From contig VCMS01000153.1 of the NCBI GenBank assembly GCA_022539475.1, positions 1 to 64,000 on the forward strand: DNA of 64,000 nt, written 5' to 3'. Positions 13,501-21,678 of this stretch are shown here, piece after piece. The number at the start of each line of letters is the position of its first letter. Position 1 is the stretch's first letter. Below the pieces are notes generated by a model, which saw only the letters and a program-made list of their open reading frames with translations, ran no database searches and had not been told where the DNA came from. A program made the position numbers and the translations under genes. This DNA comes from Gracilaria domingensis. Its lineage: Eukaryota; Rhodophyta; Florideophyceae; Gracilariales; Gracilariaceae.

Positions 13501-15130
13501 TGACCACCGCGAACTATAATTGCAGCGGCATAGCAATGCGAACGCTCTATATCGGGTGATCCGGCAGTACACATACCAAGCGACAGCCAATAAGGATCTT
13601 CACGTGCAAGTCGAAGCTGTTCGGCGCGATATCATTATTCAAGAGGGAACTGCCAGTGCTGCGCCTTGCGGACTTTCCAGTTGACCCATGTCTTGAGCCG
13701 GACTACAGAGCTCCTCGTTTCTACCAGAGCGCGCGCCAGCCTGTTTGATTCCACTTCACGCCGCTGAGACTCGAGAAACACTCCTTGATTGCCGGGACGA
13801 TCACCGCAGCCCGCTCTCCGGCGGTCAGAGACCGGACGAGGTTCCAAAAACAATATCTTGCGAGCCCTTGGGGGAAGTATACGATTGGAGAGCGCAGTCG
13901 CAAGCAGAACGGCGACGAGTAAGCGCACAAATACATCTCCCAAGCAGACTGGGGCCACTGAGCGTAGAGACAAGTCTTTCGCAGCCTCAGTGCCGTAGCG
14001 CGCGTGCCACCGCTCGCCCAGCGGGGCGCGTCGAAGCAGCAGGCACCCACGCCAGCAGCGGCTGCAGCAGCCGCTGCTGCGCGGTGCTCAGCGCGGCTCG
14101 CAGCGCGTGCAAACCGCGTCGCGTCGCCGGCAACAGCACAGTGAGATTTGGCGGCGGGCAGGAGCCTGCCAACCGGCGTGCACGAGCGCAGCTGCTGCAC
14201 TAGGCAGCGCAGCGCAAACGCAGATAGCGCCACGGAGCAGACTACGCGGCTAGCTGGCGCACGCAATGCGCTTCCGTACACTGCGATAATGGCGCAACGG
14301 CGGGGGTTGCTCCCCGCGCTAGCGCGGCGATGGCGCGCGATTGCGCCGGCGCATCCCGGCAGGGCGAGTTGCCATGACGCGTGGTGCGTTGGAGGCGGCC
14401 GTATGACTCGATCAAGGCGCGCGTGCGTGTCAGTAAGGAGAACGATGTCTTCAGCCCACTGTACGCGGTGGCGCACGCCGCTAGCTCTCACACAAGACCA
14501 ATGTAAGCATATACGCACCTAACAGCCCCACAACATACCGCCTAAAAAGTATTGGCACGCCGAATCACGCACACCCACCAGCCAGTATTGAAGGGCTCCG
14601 CGTCGAGCGATGAGCGGGCATGAGCGCGCCCAGCGCGGCGGCGCGCAAATGGCCGCGAGTCGCGCAGTGTCAAGCGACACGAAAGCGAACCAGCGTGACG
14701 AAGCGCCTCTACGGCGGCGGCTGCGCAAACACCGGCGGCGGGCGCCACGCGCGCTCGCGCTGAGGGAGAAGCGCGGGCGGCTGTGAGGTCGGCCAGCCAG
14801 CAGCGACGCGGATGCGCAGCGCTAAGGATAGCAACAGCGCGTTAGCCGATGGCGCGCAGCGCGTCGCGAGGAGCGGCGCGCCTTTGTCAGGCACCCACCG
14901 GACGTGGCAACGGCACGCGGGCTAGAGAAGCGTTGTGACCGCGCCGGTAGCAGGCGCGCCACTGGGACTGAGCTGAGAAGAGTACGAAATAGAAAAATAG
15001 AATGCCTCCGAACTGGTCCACAATCATAATTGCGTCGCTATGATCCTTGAGTACAATGGAGACCATATTCGTCATCTTATCTCTGCTGCTACATTTGGAC
15101 CAATAACGATCCATAGAATTACAAATACGG
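7572..15130. other. Long gene-poor stretch with two GC-rich islands
   Basis: About 7430-8700 and 13300-14950 are strongly GC-rich and CpG-rich. Long frames are open there on both strands at once (414 codons at 7489-8733 on +; 265 codons at 13721-14518 on -), as expected from few stop codons in GC-rich DNA. No frame shows a domain, a signal peptide or protein-like composition. The DNA between (about 8750-13300) is of mixed composition with short ORFs only. The islands could hold promoters, non-coding RNA or host exons that I cannot recognise. Confidence 0.45.
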
Positions 15131-15134
15131 CAAG

Positions 15135-15240
15135 GCATCCCAAATGGCCACTGTACTGTACACGCCCATTATACGGCCAATTAAATCTATTTTGAAATAA
15201 ATTACGGCCACTAATCGGCCATTTATACCCGAAATGATGT
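15135..15240. repeat. GGCCA-rich segment, possible left subterminal region of a DNA transposon
   Basis: The core GGCCA or its complement appears four times in about 80 bases (AATGGCCACTG, TACGGCCAATTA, TACGGCCACTAA, TCGGCCATTTA), just ahead of the first + strand ORF of the methyltransferase cassette. A similar AATACGGCCATGG occurs at about 18354. Subterminal short repeats are typical transposase-binding sites in large DNA transposons. Here that role is inferred from position only, and no terminal inverted repeat was found. Confidence 0.3.
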
Positions 15241-15246
15241 TGTCAT

Positions 15247-15507
15247 ATGGCGAAAAGTCTTGAAGGAGAGCTCAAGGAGCGGCATGATCCCACGTTCGTT
15301 GTTCGGTTCATCCAGCACGTACACGCCCATTCAGCCATGTCACTCCCGCGCGAGCACTTCTTCCATTGTCTCCGGCACCTACTTGCCAGGGACGAACGCT
15401 TTCCAGTAACTCTGGGCAGCTGCCAGCCCATTACCTGGGGTATGCTTCGGTTTCTTGAAAAAGTGTTCACTCGTACGTCACCCGATTCCCTTAAGAATCA
15501 GTCGTGA
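15247..15507 (+). CDS. Small ORF at the head of the methyltransferase cassette
   Basis: This is an 86-codon ORF starting at an ATG just after the GGCCA-rich segment. It encodes a mostly helical-looking, charged peptide (MAKSLEGELKERHDP at the start) with HVHAHS and CLRHLLARDE stretches and no recognised domain. It lies upstream of the methyltransferase pieces on the same strand and could be its first exon or N-terminal part: GTGAGT, a possible splice donor, follows near 15504. The assembly gap at 15671-15754 falls between it and the next readable coding sequence, so the link cannot be tested here. Confidence 0.35.
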   Translation: MAKSLEGELKERHDPTFVVRFIQHVHAHSAMSLPREHFFHCLRHLLARDERFPVTLGSCQPITWGMLRFLEKVFTRTSPDSLKNQS

Positions 15508-15670
15508 GTGTCGCTCAGTGCAATGTGTCTGTGTCTACGGGGCGCTCTAGCTTGTACGCAAGCTGAGCGCACGGTCGCCAAAGCTTCTAGGTACCGAAAC
15601 AAAGATGCCATCGTCCGTTAGCGCCACACACGTCCTTACACCACCTGGCAGATCATCCCAGCTATTAGTG

Positions 15671-15754
15671 NNNNNNNNNNNNNNNNNNNNNNNNNNNNNN
15701 NNNNNNNNNNNNNNNNNNNNNNNNNNNNNNNNNNNNNNNNNNNNNNNNNNNNNN
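15671..15754. other. Assembly gap (84 N)
   Basis: A run of N. Any frame that crosses it is unreliable. Confidence 0.99.
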
Positions 15755-15849
15755 GTGTTCAAAACATTGGGCAGATCGATGAAGCCAAACCCACAGAGGT
15801 CAACGCTACTGTGCTTGGGTTCACATCCTTTCGGATGATATCGATACCA

Positions 15850-17201
15850 AACTAAGGGATTTGTCAAAAGAGTCCCAGTCCGATTTAAACAAGGTTGTTT
15901 TAAACGGATTTCTGTAGAAAATCTCGGCTACTACCAAGTGGGAACTGCTGGAAGGCTTTCGAAGGAAACTTCGGACACGGTTTCCATCTCGTTTTGATGC
16001 TTTCTCCGATGAGTATATGGCTACTCTTCGCACCGCTATTGTCCAGCTGAACCTGAGACCTTCCCAGCAGCTATCCCGGCCCACTCTGTCAGGACGTCAG
16101 GAAGGAAGCAACACGGTCACGGTGAATATTGAGGATACGGTTACGGCACAGAGAACCATTTCCTCCAGGCCAACGGCTAGGGCGGTGGGTAAAACATACG
16201 GTAAAACATCCGGTGGAGACCCGGCTCCGGTGGATGTCATTGTCATAGAAAACACGGATGATGAAGACGATGGAGCGCACCCCCTTTCTAATGCTCCTGA
16301 TGGTATTCTTCCACCTCACGACTTTGGCCATGTAAGGACGACGAAGGCTCTGGGTGTGGTCAAAAGGAACATAGCGCAACAGTTCTCTATGCATTGCGTT
16401 GGTTATGAAGAGTTAGTGGAGGCTCATGGTACACTGTTCCTTCCGACAATTGCCTAGAGGGCAATGTTCTACTCGTACTCACGGACGCACCTTATGTTAT
16501 ACGTGACATTAAGCATGACGAGCTTCTCGACGAAGATATGGTTAATACTGCAGAAATGATGGCCTCAATGCTTCGCCCTGGCGGTCATTTTATAATGTTC
16601 TGTACTATCGAACAGTTCGCGGACTGGGAGGAGATTCTACGTGAGAAAAAAATCGGAGAATGCAGTGGGGAGGCAAAAAGATTCGTTCTAAGTCGACCCC
16701 ACACCGATGCAATTAATTCGCTCTCGTACGCACACTTTGAAGAACCCCGGAAGGAACACAACACAGTTGTTCTCTGTAACCGAGTATGCCGTGCACGGAG
16801 TCCGGAATGGAAACGCGTACGAGGAGCAGAAGGTGATGGTGAACTACAAAAATTTCAACTACGTTCCCACGCACCCCGAGCATTACTCTATTATCGATCA
16901 GGTTCCGCATCTGGAGGCTGGTGAAGGACTCCGTTGGAGGGTAAAGAAGCGTTCCAAAATACACTCGGTTCAGGTTCGCCCCGAACAGAAACCGAGAGCA
17001 CTGCTAAAGAAACTCATTGCCAGGTTCTCAAGTCCCGGGGACGTTGTGGTTGATCCCTATTGTGGAACCTTTTCCGGTGCCTTGGCGTGCATGGACATGG
17101 AAGAGCCCCGACGCTTCATTGGATGTGAGAGGGATGAGCGGTGCTTCGCTCATGCTGAACACAATGCCTGTAGTGATGTATGCAAGGAAGGTTTGGGGTA
17201 A
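15850..17201 (+). pseudogene. Beta-class DNA methyltransferase (N4C/N6A type), broken across frames
   Basis: The catalytic motif IV appears as VLLVLTDAPYVIRD at about 16460-16505, a TDAPY variant of the usual (D/N/S)PPY. It is followed by MLRPGGHFIMF, typical of the strand after motif IV. Motif I lies downstream as EQKPRALLKKLIARFSSPGD plus VVVDPYCGTFSGALACM at about 16985-17095, then RRFIGCERDERCF. Having motif IV before motif I defines the beta class, found in bacterial restriction-modification and phage enzymes that transfer methyl from SAM to exocyclic amines of adenine or cytosine. The upstream part (about 15850-16457) is low in domain signal and acidic near VIVIENTDDEDDGA. The frame changes at least twice (near 16440 and between about 16650 and 16750), so this copy is probably inactive unless small introns explain the shifts. 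It precedes a SET gene on the same strand. Confidence 0.75.
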
Positions 17202-17502
17202 CGAGTTCAACGCAAGAATAACTGTCAGTAATGAGGTCGTTCAAGCCTCGTATTTAGTACAGACAAAGTTCCCGGAAGGGAAGCAAAGAACCTCGCGTAT
17301 ATGGACCGCACCGGAAGGATTCCCGCCATACCAATGTTTCCCGTTTCATATCAATTCCTATATCGCAACGTTTTGCAGAGAACCGAGTCTCATCGCGCAG
17401 CACAAGGAGACACCGGTGCACTAGTGGCCTCTGAATCTCCAAAGCACATTGAAGACGATGGATGTACAGAGTTAGCTCGCTGCTGAAGCAGCAGATTTAT
17501 GG

Positions 17503-18041
17503 TTGTACAGGAAGAAATCAAACATCAAACACCCCATAAGTGGAGATGGAGTGTTCAGTAGTAGACCGTTCTCGGAAGGAGAGGTTGTCGGGTACTTCTA
17601 TGGGACATTGGTATATCATGACATAAGCCGACGGAATGCAAAACAGATGAAATACGGAAGCAGAGTGCTCGGTGCCACCGTTTCTCGTTTCAGGAGGTAT
17701 TGCATGGAAGTGAAGCTAAAGGGCAGATGTAGAGCACGCTTCCTCACTATGATTCCGAAATCAATACTGCGATTGCCTGGGTAGTACCCGCTCCTTTCTG
17801 TATAGCGGGCTACATCAATGATGCTTCGTACCGGGATGGGGACGAAGAGAAGGATTTGGCCGAGATTGAGCCTTACCAAGGCCGCTTACCAAACTTTATT
17901 ATTCGACAGCCCTACGAGCATCAGGCTACCACATTGGGTACACTCGCAAGCTATAGACTACTGTTGGTGACGGATATTCATGAACACGACGAACTGTACG
18001 TAGACTATAGACCCAGCTATCCATGTGAGAGGTATTTGTAA
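17503..18041 (+). pseudogene. SET-domain protein (lysine methyltransferase-like), split over two frames
   Basis: The N-terminal half reads SGDGVFSSRPFSEGEVVGYF followed by YG, the classic SET opening (GxGVFA...I..GE.V..Y.G). The C-terminal half, in another frame after about 17750, holds AGYINDASY, LPNFIIRQP and LLLVTDIHEHDELYVDYR. These correspond to the SET NHS-like turn, the PN strand and the final ATRDI..GEEL..DY segment with its conserved tyrosine. SET proteins move methyl from SAM to lysines, usually on histones. The length (about 180 residues) is a bare catalytic domain. It sits 300 bases downstream of the DNA methyltransferase on the same strand. The frame change, and an NDASY in place of NHSC, suggest loss or strong divergence; a small intron is an alternative. 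Confidence 0.65.
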
Positions 18042-18578
18042 CTCTCCCATGCTTTATAGTTTGACGTAGTAGAAACTGTTGTAGTGTATTTCATAACTAC
18101 TGCGTCTTTAATGAATGCATTCATCATTCCAGTAAACATATTGTTGCAGGAATCGACAACGTGGCACAAGGACACATTGTAGTGCTAAGCAGAGAGCTAC
18201 TAAGAATACTCCACAGCGGTCAGAGCTACCACCTCAAAAGCAACACCTCAGAACTAACACCTCACATCCGGGAGGTTGGACCAAGGAAAAGAGGACCTTC
18301 ATCGTGAAGGGACCCGACAGACGGACCTGGCACATAGAACATAGCCAATGAAAAATACGGCCATGGGAAATGTGGAAAATTGGTATGAATGTCTGCCACA
18401 GGAATAGACCAGCTCACTCATATGGCTCAAGAACCACTGAAGGTCTCCATCACCTGCTGCAAAGGGTTCACAAGCTTCCCCTCTTCCGCTTTTTCACCCC
18501 ATACTACGAGCAGAACTCCAGAAGCTTCCGTTTGCCCACTCTATAATCCGAATATAATCCCTTCCTTTTCACGCGATT
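18042..18578 (+). other. Intergenic stretch between SET and coiled-coil ORFs
   Basis: No supported gene. It contains a further AATACGGCCATGG at about 18354, echoing the repeats at 15135-15240, and a short 96-codon frame (18389-18679) without a domain. Confidence 0.4.
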
Positions 18579-18926
18579 TTGAAGCTCAATCATGGCTCCA
18601 CAAAAGTCCAGCACCGTGTGAACGACCGGGAAACGAAGGGATCCCAAACAATCCCGCCATATGGTATTGGCGTCGCTAAGCGAAAGAACCATCCGCCTGC
18701 CGCGACCCGAAAAAGTACTCGACGACAAGCTACCCGTGTCGGGCTTACTGGAAAGAAGTCAGATTTGAAGTCAGGAATCCGGGCTTTGGAGGCAAAACCG
18801 AAACCGAAGATGGGTGTTACTACGACCACAACGGAAGTGACAGAGAGCGAAGTAGTGTTACCACATCACAGCTCAGTGGGGGGCGGGTTACACGACACAT
18901 GGCTGCAGAGGAAGTGCCAGGAATAA
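18579..18926 (+). CDS. Basic ORF, probable N-terminal part of the coiled-coil protein
   Basis: A 115-codon frame rich in Lys, Arg and Thr (AATRKSTRRQATRVGLTGKK, KPKPKMGVTTTTTEV), overlapping the start of the next ORF in another frame. Its low-complexity basic make-up would suit a nucleic-acid-binding or nuclear-targeting tail. No domain is recognised. It could instead be a chance frame. Confidence 0.3.
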   Translation: MKLNHGSTKVQHRVNDRETKGSQTIPPYGIGVAKRKNHPPAATRKSTRRQATRVGLTGKKSDLKSGIRALEAKPKPKMGVTTTTTEVTESEVVLPHHSSVGGGLHDTWLQRKCQE

Positions 18927-20041
18927 TTGATGATGCGAATGTGGAAGAGAATGTTACCGAGAGATGTACGAGAGCGAAAGGAAGACGGACAAGAAATTTG
19001 AGAAACAATGTCATCGAAGAAGAGTTGGACAGACATGAAAGAGCAATCTCGCCTGGTAGGACGAGGCGCATTACAAAAGATTCCATTCAATCTCTACCTA
19101 GTGGGGATGACGAGAAAGCCGATGATATACAGCCCACTGTACGTGCGCTCGCAACATCGCGAAGGGAGATCAAAAATCGGAACGATCCCCTTCATGCCGA
19201 TCGTGCTAGTGACGAGGTAGAAGTCGATAATATACAGTGCTCTTTGCGTGCGCCCGCACCGTCGAGGAAGAGTTTCCGGAATGGAAACGATTACATTCAT
19301 CCCGAACGTCGTAAGAACGAGGAAGAAATCGGCGAGATACAGCCTGCTCTTCGTACGGTCGTACCATCGCAGAATAGGTTCAACCAAATGAGAAGGAAGG
19401 GTTCGACCTCGATTTTCTTTGGCGAGGTGCGTAGGGAACGGACAGAGGTGGGGTCAGAATTACCAAGAGAGACATGGAACGAAAGGGGTCGTAATGTGGC
19501 AGGTCGCCGGAAAATTAACCGTACGACTCCATCTCGTGCTCTTGCTGGTGTAGACGAAGAAGGTGAAGAAGATGAAAGCCTAATGCCACGCTACGAGGTG
19601 TTGTACAAGATTGGAGACTTGAAAGCGGATCTCTTTCGAGTAACCGATGATAATCAAAGTCTGAAGATGAGCGTAAGAATAGCACAGAAAAGCGTGACGG
19701 AACTAGAGCTAAAGGTGAAGGAGCAAGATGTTCTATTACAATCACTTCGAGAGGCACTGAAGCGAGGAGCAACACGGAGGGATCGTGAATCGCATAGGGG
19801 AAGAAAAAGATACGAGATTGATGTGAACGACGCGTATTTAGGTGTAGCGAAGACAGTATACGAGTCCATACTGCGATACGCGAAAGACGAGACAAGGGAA
19901 TTGTGCTTCGAGATGAGTTCCCGGCGAGAAACTCGGGGAATCGAAGTGAGACACTCGGACCTGAGACTGAGTATCGTGTCCTGGTCGTTGATGGGAAAGA
20001 GATTGTTCCACGCTGTCCAATGGAGGTCGCGATGGAGATGA
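18899..20041 (+). CDS. Coiled-coil protein with 35-residue repeats, unknown function
   Basis: A 380-codon ORF, highly charged throughout. Residues 76-110 and 111-145, and part of a third unit from 146, repeat a 35-residue pattern built on (D/N/E)IQ..(L/V)R....SR......ND..H..R...E; a shorter IQSLPSG phrase at about 63 may be a remnant fourth unit. From about residue 230 a heptad-like run (YKIGDLKADLFRVTDDNQSL...SVTELELKVKEQDVLLQSLR) predicts a coiled coil. The last 30 or so codons look out of frame, and protein-like sequence continues in the next frame. The gene follows the SET gene on the same strand, and a young Gypsy element has landed downstream within it. A scaffold or DNA-binding partner role is possible, but the function is unknown. 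Confidence 0.55.
   Translation: MAAEEVPGIIDDANVEENVTERCTRAKGRRTRNLRNNVIEEELDRHERAISPGRTRRITKDSIQSLPSGDDEKADDIQPTVRALATSRREIKNRNDPLHADRASDEVEVDNIQCSLRAPAPSRKSFRNGNDYIHPERRKNEEEIGEIQPALRTVVPSQNRFNQMRRKGSTSIFFGEVRRERTEVGSELPRETWNERGRNVAGRRKINRTTPSRALAGVDEEGEEDESLMPRYEVLYKIGDLKADLFRVTDDNQSLKMSVRIAQKSVTELELKVKEQDVLLQSLREALKRGATRRDRESHRGRKRYEIDVNDAYLGVAKTVYESILRYAKDETRELCFEMSSRRETRGIEVRHSDLRLSIVSWSLMGKRLFHAVQWRSRWR
19124..19390 (+). repeat. 105-bp coding tandem repeat, two full copies and one partial
   Basis: Units at 19124-19228, 19229-19333 and 19334 to about 19390 encode the 35-residue repeats described for the coiled-coil ORF. The copies have diverged at many silent and replacement sites but keep exact length and frame, which suggests that they duplicated while the gene was still under selection. 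Confidence 0.6.
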
Positions 20042-20578
20042 GAGCGTATACCCCATCGATTCTTGGTACGGGTCATAACTTGCTGATGCAAATCGTGGAG
20101 ATGGAGGTAATGAAACCTCGTTGGGAATCCATCCGGGAGATGAAGATGGAAGAAGACTGCATCAGACAGCTGAACAACGACATGTGCTTACAGAAGAGGA
20201 TGAAGCAGGCCTTGAGCGATGCGGTGGGGGTTCGAAAACGCCATGCGAAGGAGAAGTTGTTGATGGGGCTAGGGTATGACATGTTGTTGGTGATGTTGGT
20301 GAAAAGACCATCTCATGAGAGGGAGAGGAGCATATACCTAAAACCAGCGGAGGAACTACGGGAGAAGCTTCTGCCGCTAGATGCAAAAAGATATGAGATT
20401 CTCTCCACATGGAGAACATCCAAAAGAGGACATATCATTTTCCGCGTTCAAAATCCGTGGCGAAGATAACAAGACGCAAGACTTGCTGTTTAGAAACGTT
20501 CTAAGCCTACAGGTCTTACGGGAGTTTCTGGGTTACGATGTGGACCAAAAGGATTCGAGAAATGCGGGTGACAAGGAC
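19903..20578 (+). CDS. Continuation of the coiled-coil gene up to the Gypsy insertion
   Basis: In a frame different from the preceding ORF, about 188 codons read as a compact, Met- and Glu-rich helical protein (EMEVMKPRWESIREMKMEED, ALSDAVGVRKRHAKEKLLM, KPAEELREKLLPLDAKRYEI). A further stretch to 20578 remains protein-like (REFLGYDVDQKDSRNAGDKD) and stops only where the LTR begins. The overlap at 19903-20041 is best read as one gene whose frame changes. I recognise no family. Confidence 0.45.
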
Positions 20579-21095
20579 TGTTAGAACACTGGGTCTGAGG
20601 TTGAGAACGTGAACGATGGTGACTGCCGAGGAGAGTTCGGGCAGTCGACCAGGGTTTATATGGAGAATCGGACCTTCGAAAATAAGGTCGCTAACGCAGA
20701 TTTCTAGAATATCCCTCAAACTAATGTGTCTATGAGTACTGGCCCTTGCGTCGGAATTAGTGTAGAAACTGTGCGTAGAAATCGACAGTGGAGTCGTCTA
20801 GAAGCTTCTAGAAGTTCCTGAAACGTGTCCATTTGTAGAAGTTCCAGCAAGGCACCGAAACTATGAAGTCAGTCATGACGTCAACTGACGAGGCAGACAT
20901 CACACGTGACATGTCTTGGTAACATTATGACAACTAATGTCAAACAAAGATTCTGAGGATCATTAGGGTATCAAATCGGATCGCTAGATCACGGGGAATT
21001 CAAAGAAAGCATCAAAACATTAAATGAATAACTAAAAGCGTAGCAATATAACAAATTAAAATAAAAACATGACCAGAATTAACGAAATCCTAACA
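20579..21095 (-). repeat. 3' LTR of the Gypsy element
   Basis: 517 bp with TG...CA ends and 6-bp terminal inverted TGTTAG/CTAACA. It is nearly identical to 27385-27901. The adjoining purine tract at 21096-21106 (read on -) marks this as the 3' copy. Confidence 0.95.
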
Positions 21096-21130
21096 TCACT
21101 TCCCCCATTAAGGAGAGTCGTCCCGACTCG

Positions 21131-21643
21131 TTAGTTGTTGGGCGTACCATTCGGAATAGGATGATTTTCAAACTGTCCTGGAGGGTTAGGGAAGAGAACC
21201 ATATCGGAACGCGGTTCAAACGTTATGGAAAGATCAGTATTATCTCCAAATTCCTCGATGTGTAGAATAGCACTTTCAATTGTATTCAAGAATGTATCTC
21301 CGGGGTCCGGCGAGAGGTGACCAAACTGAGATACCAGGTAAGAGAATAGGAATAGAACGAACTCTTCATGAATATCTTCAAGTGTGCCATCTTCATAAGC
21401 TTTGAATAGCTTTCTTAGCATGATCGCATTCTCTGGGGTTAGAAATGGTCCTCGAACTTGTAGAAAGGCAAAGCAAATATGACATGAGACCCATGCAAGA
21501 CGAAATCTATCGAAAAGTTCATCGGTAATACCATCAAACCAGGTAAGCATCCTTCGTCCCCCAAGAACTATACGACTGTAGAACTGACTGGCGTTGTCGA
21601 GTTGCAGATTGTTCGCGATGTTCGGCTGTCCGTTGTTCGTCAT
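21131..21643 (-). CDS. Accessory ORF after pol in the Gypsy element, unknown function
   Basis: A 170-codon ORF starting 36 bases after pol and ending 36 bases before the 3' LTR, in the sense direction. It is acidic and rich in Phe and Leu (SYLVSQFGHLSPDPGDTFLN, EFVLFLF), with no signal peptide and no convincing membrane span. An envelope protein is therefore unlikely. It is intact in a young element, so it may be expressed. I recognise no domain; a capsid-like, silencing-suppressor or targeting role would be guesswork. Confidence 0.6.
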   Translation of the reverse strand: MTNNGQPNIANNLQLDNASQFYSRIVLGGRRMLTWFDGITDELFDRFRLAWVSCHICFAFLQVRGPFLTPENAIMLRKLFKAYEDGTLEDIHEEFVLFLFSYLVSQFGHLSPDPGDTFLNTIESAILHIEEFGDNTDLSITFEPRSDMVLFPNPPGQFENHPIPNGTPNN

Positions 21644-21678
21644 TGTTGGTGATGGGTGGTTACTGGGCCCGGAGATGT

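Noticed and set aside
13721-14518. 265-codon - strand ORF
   Set aside because: Same reason: GC-rich DNA with open frames on both strands, an Ala run from a GC repeat, no domain.
21131-21643. Envelope gene in the Gypsy element
   Set aside because: No signal peptide, membrane span or glycoprotein-like Cys pattern.
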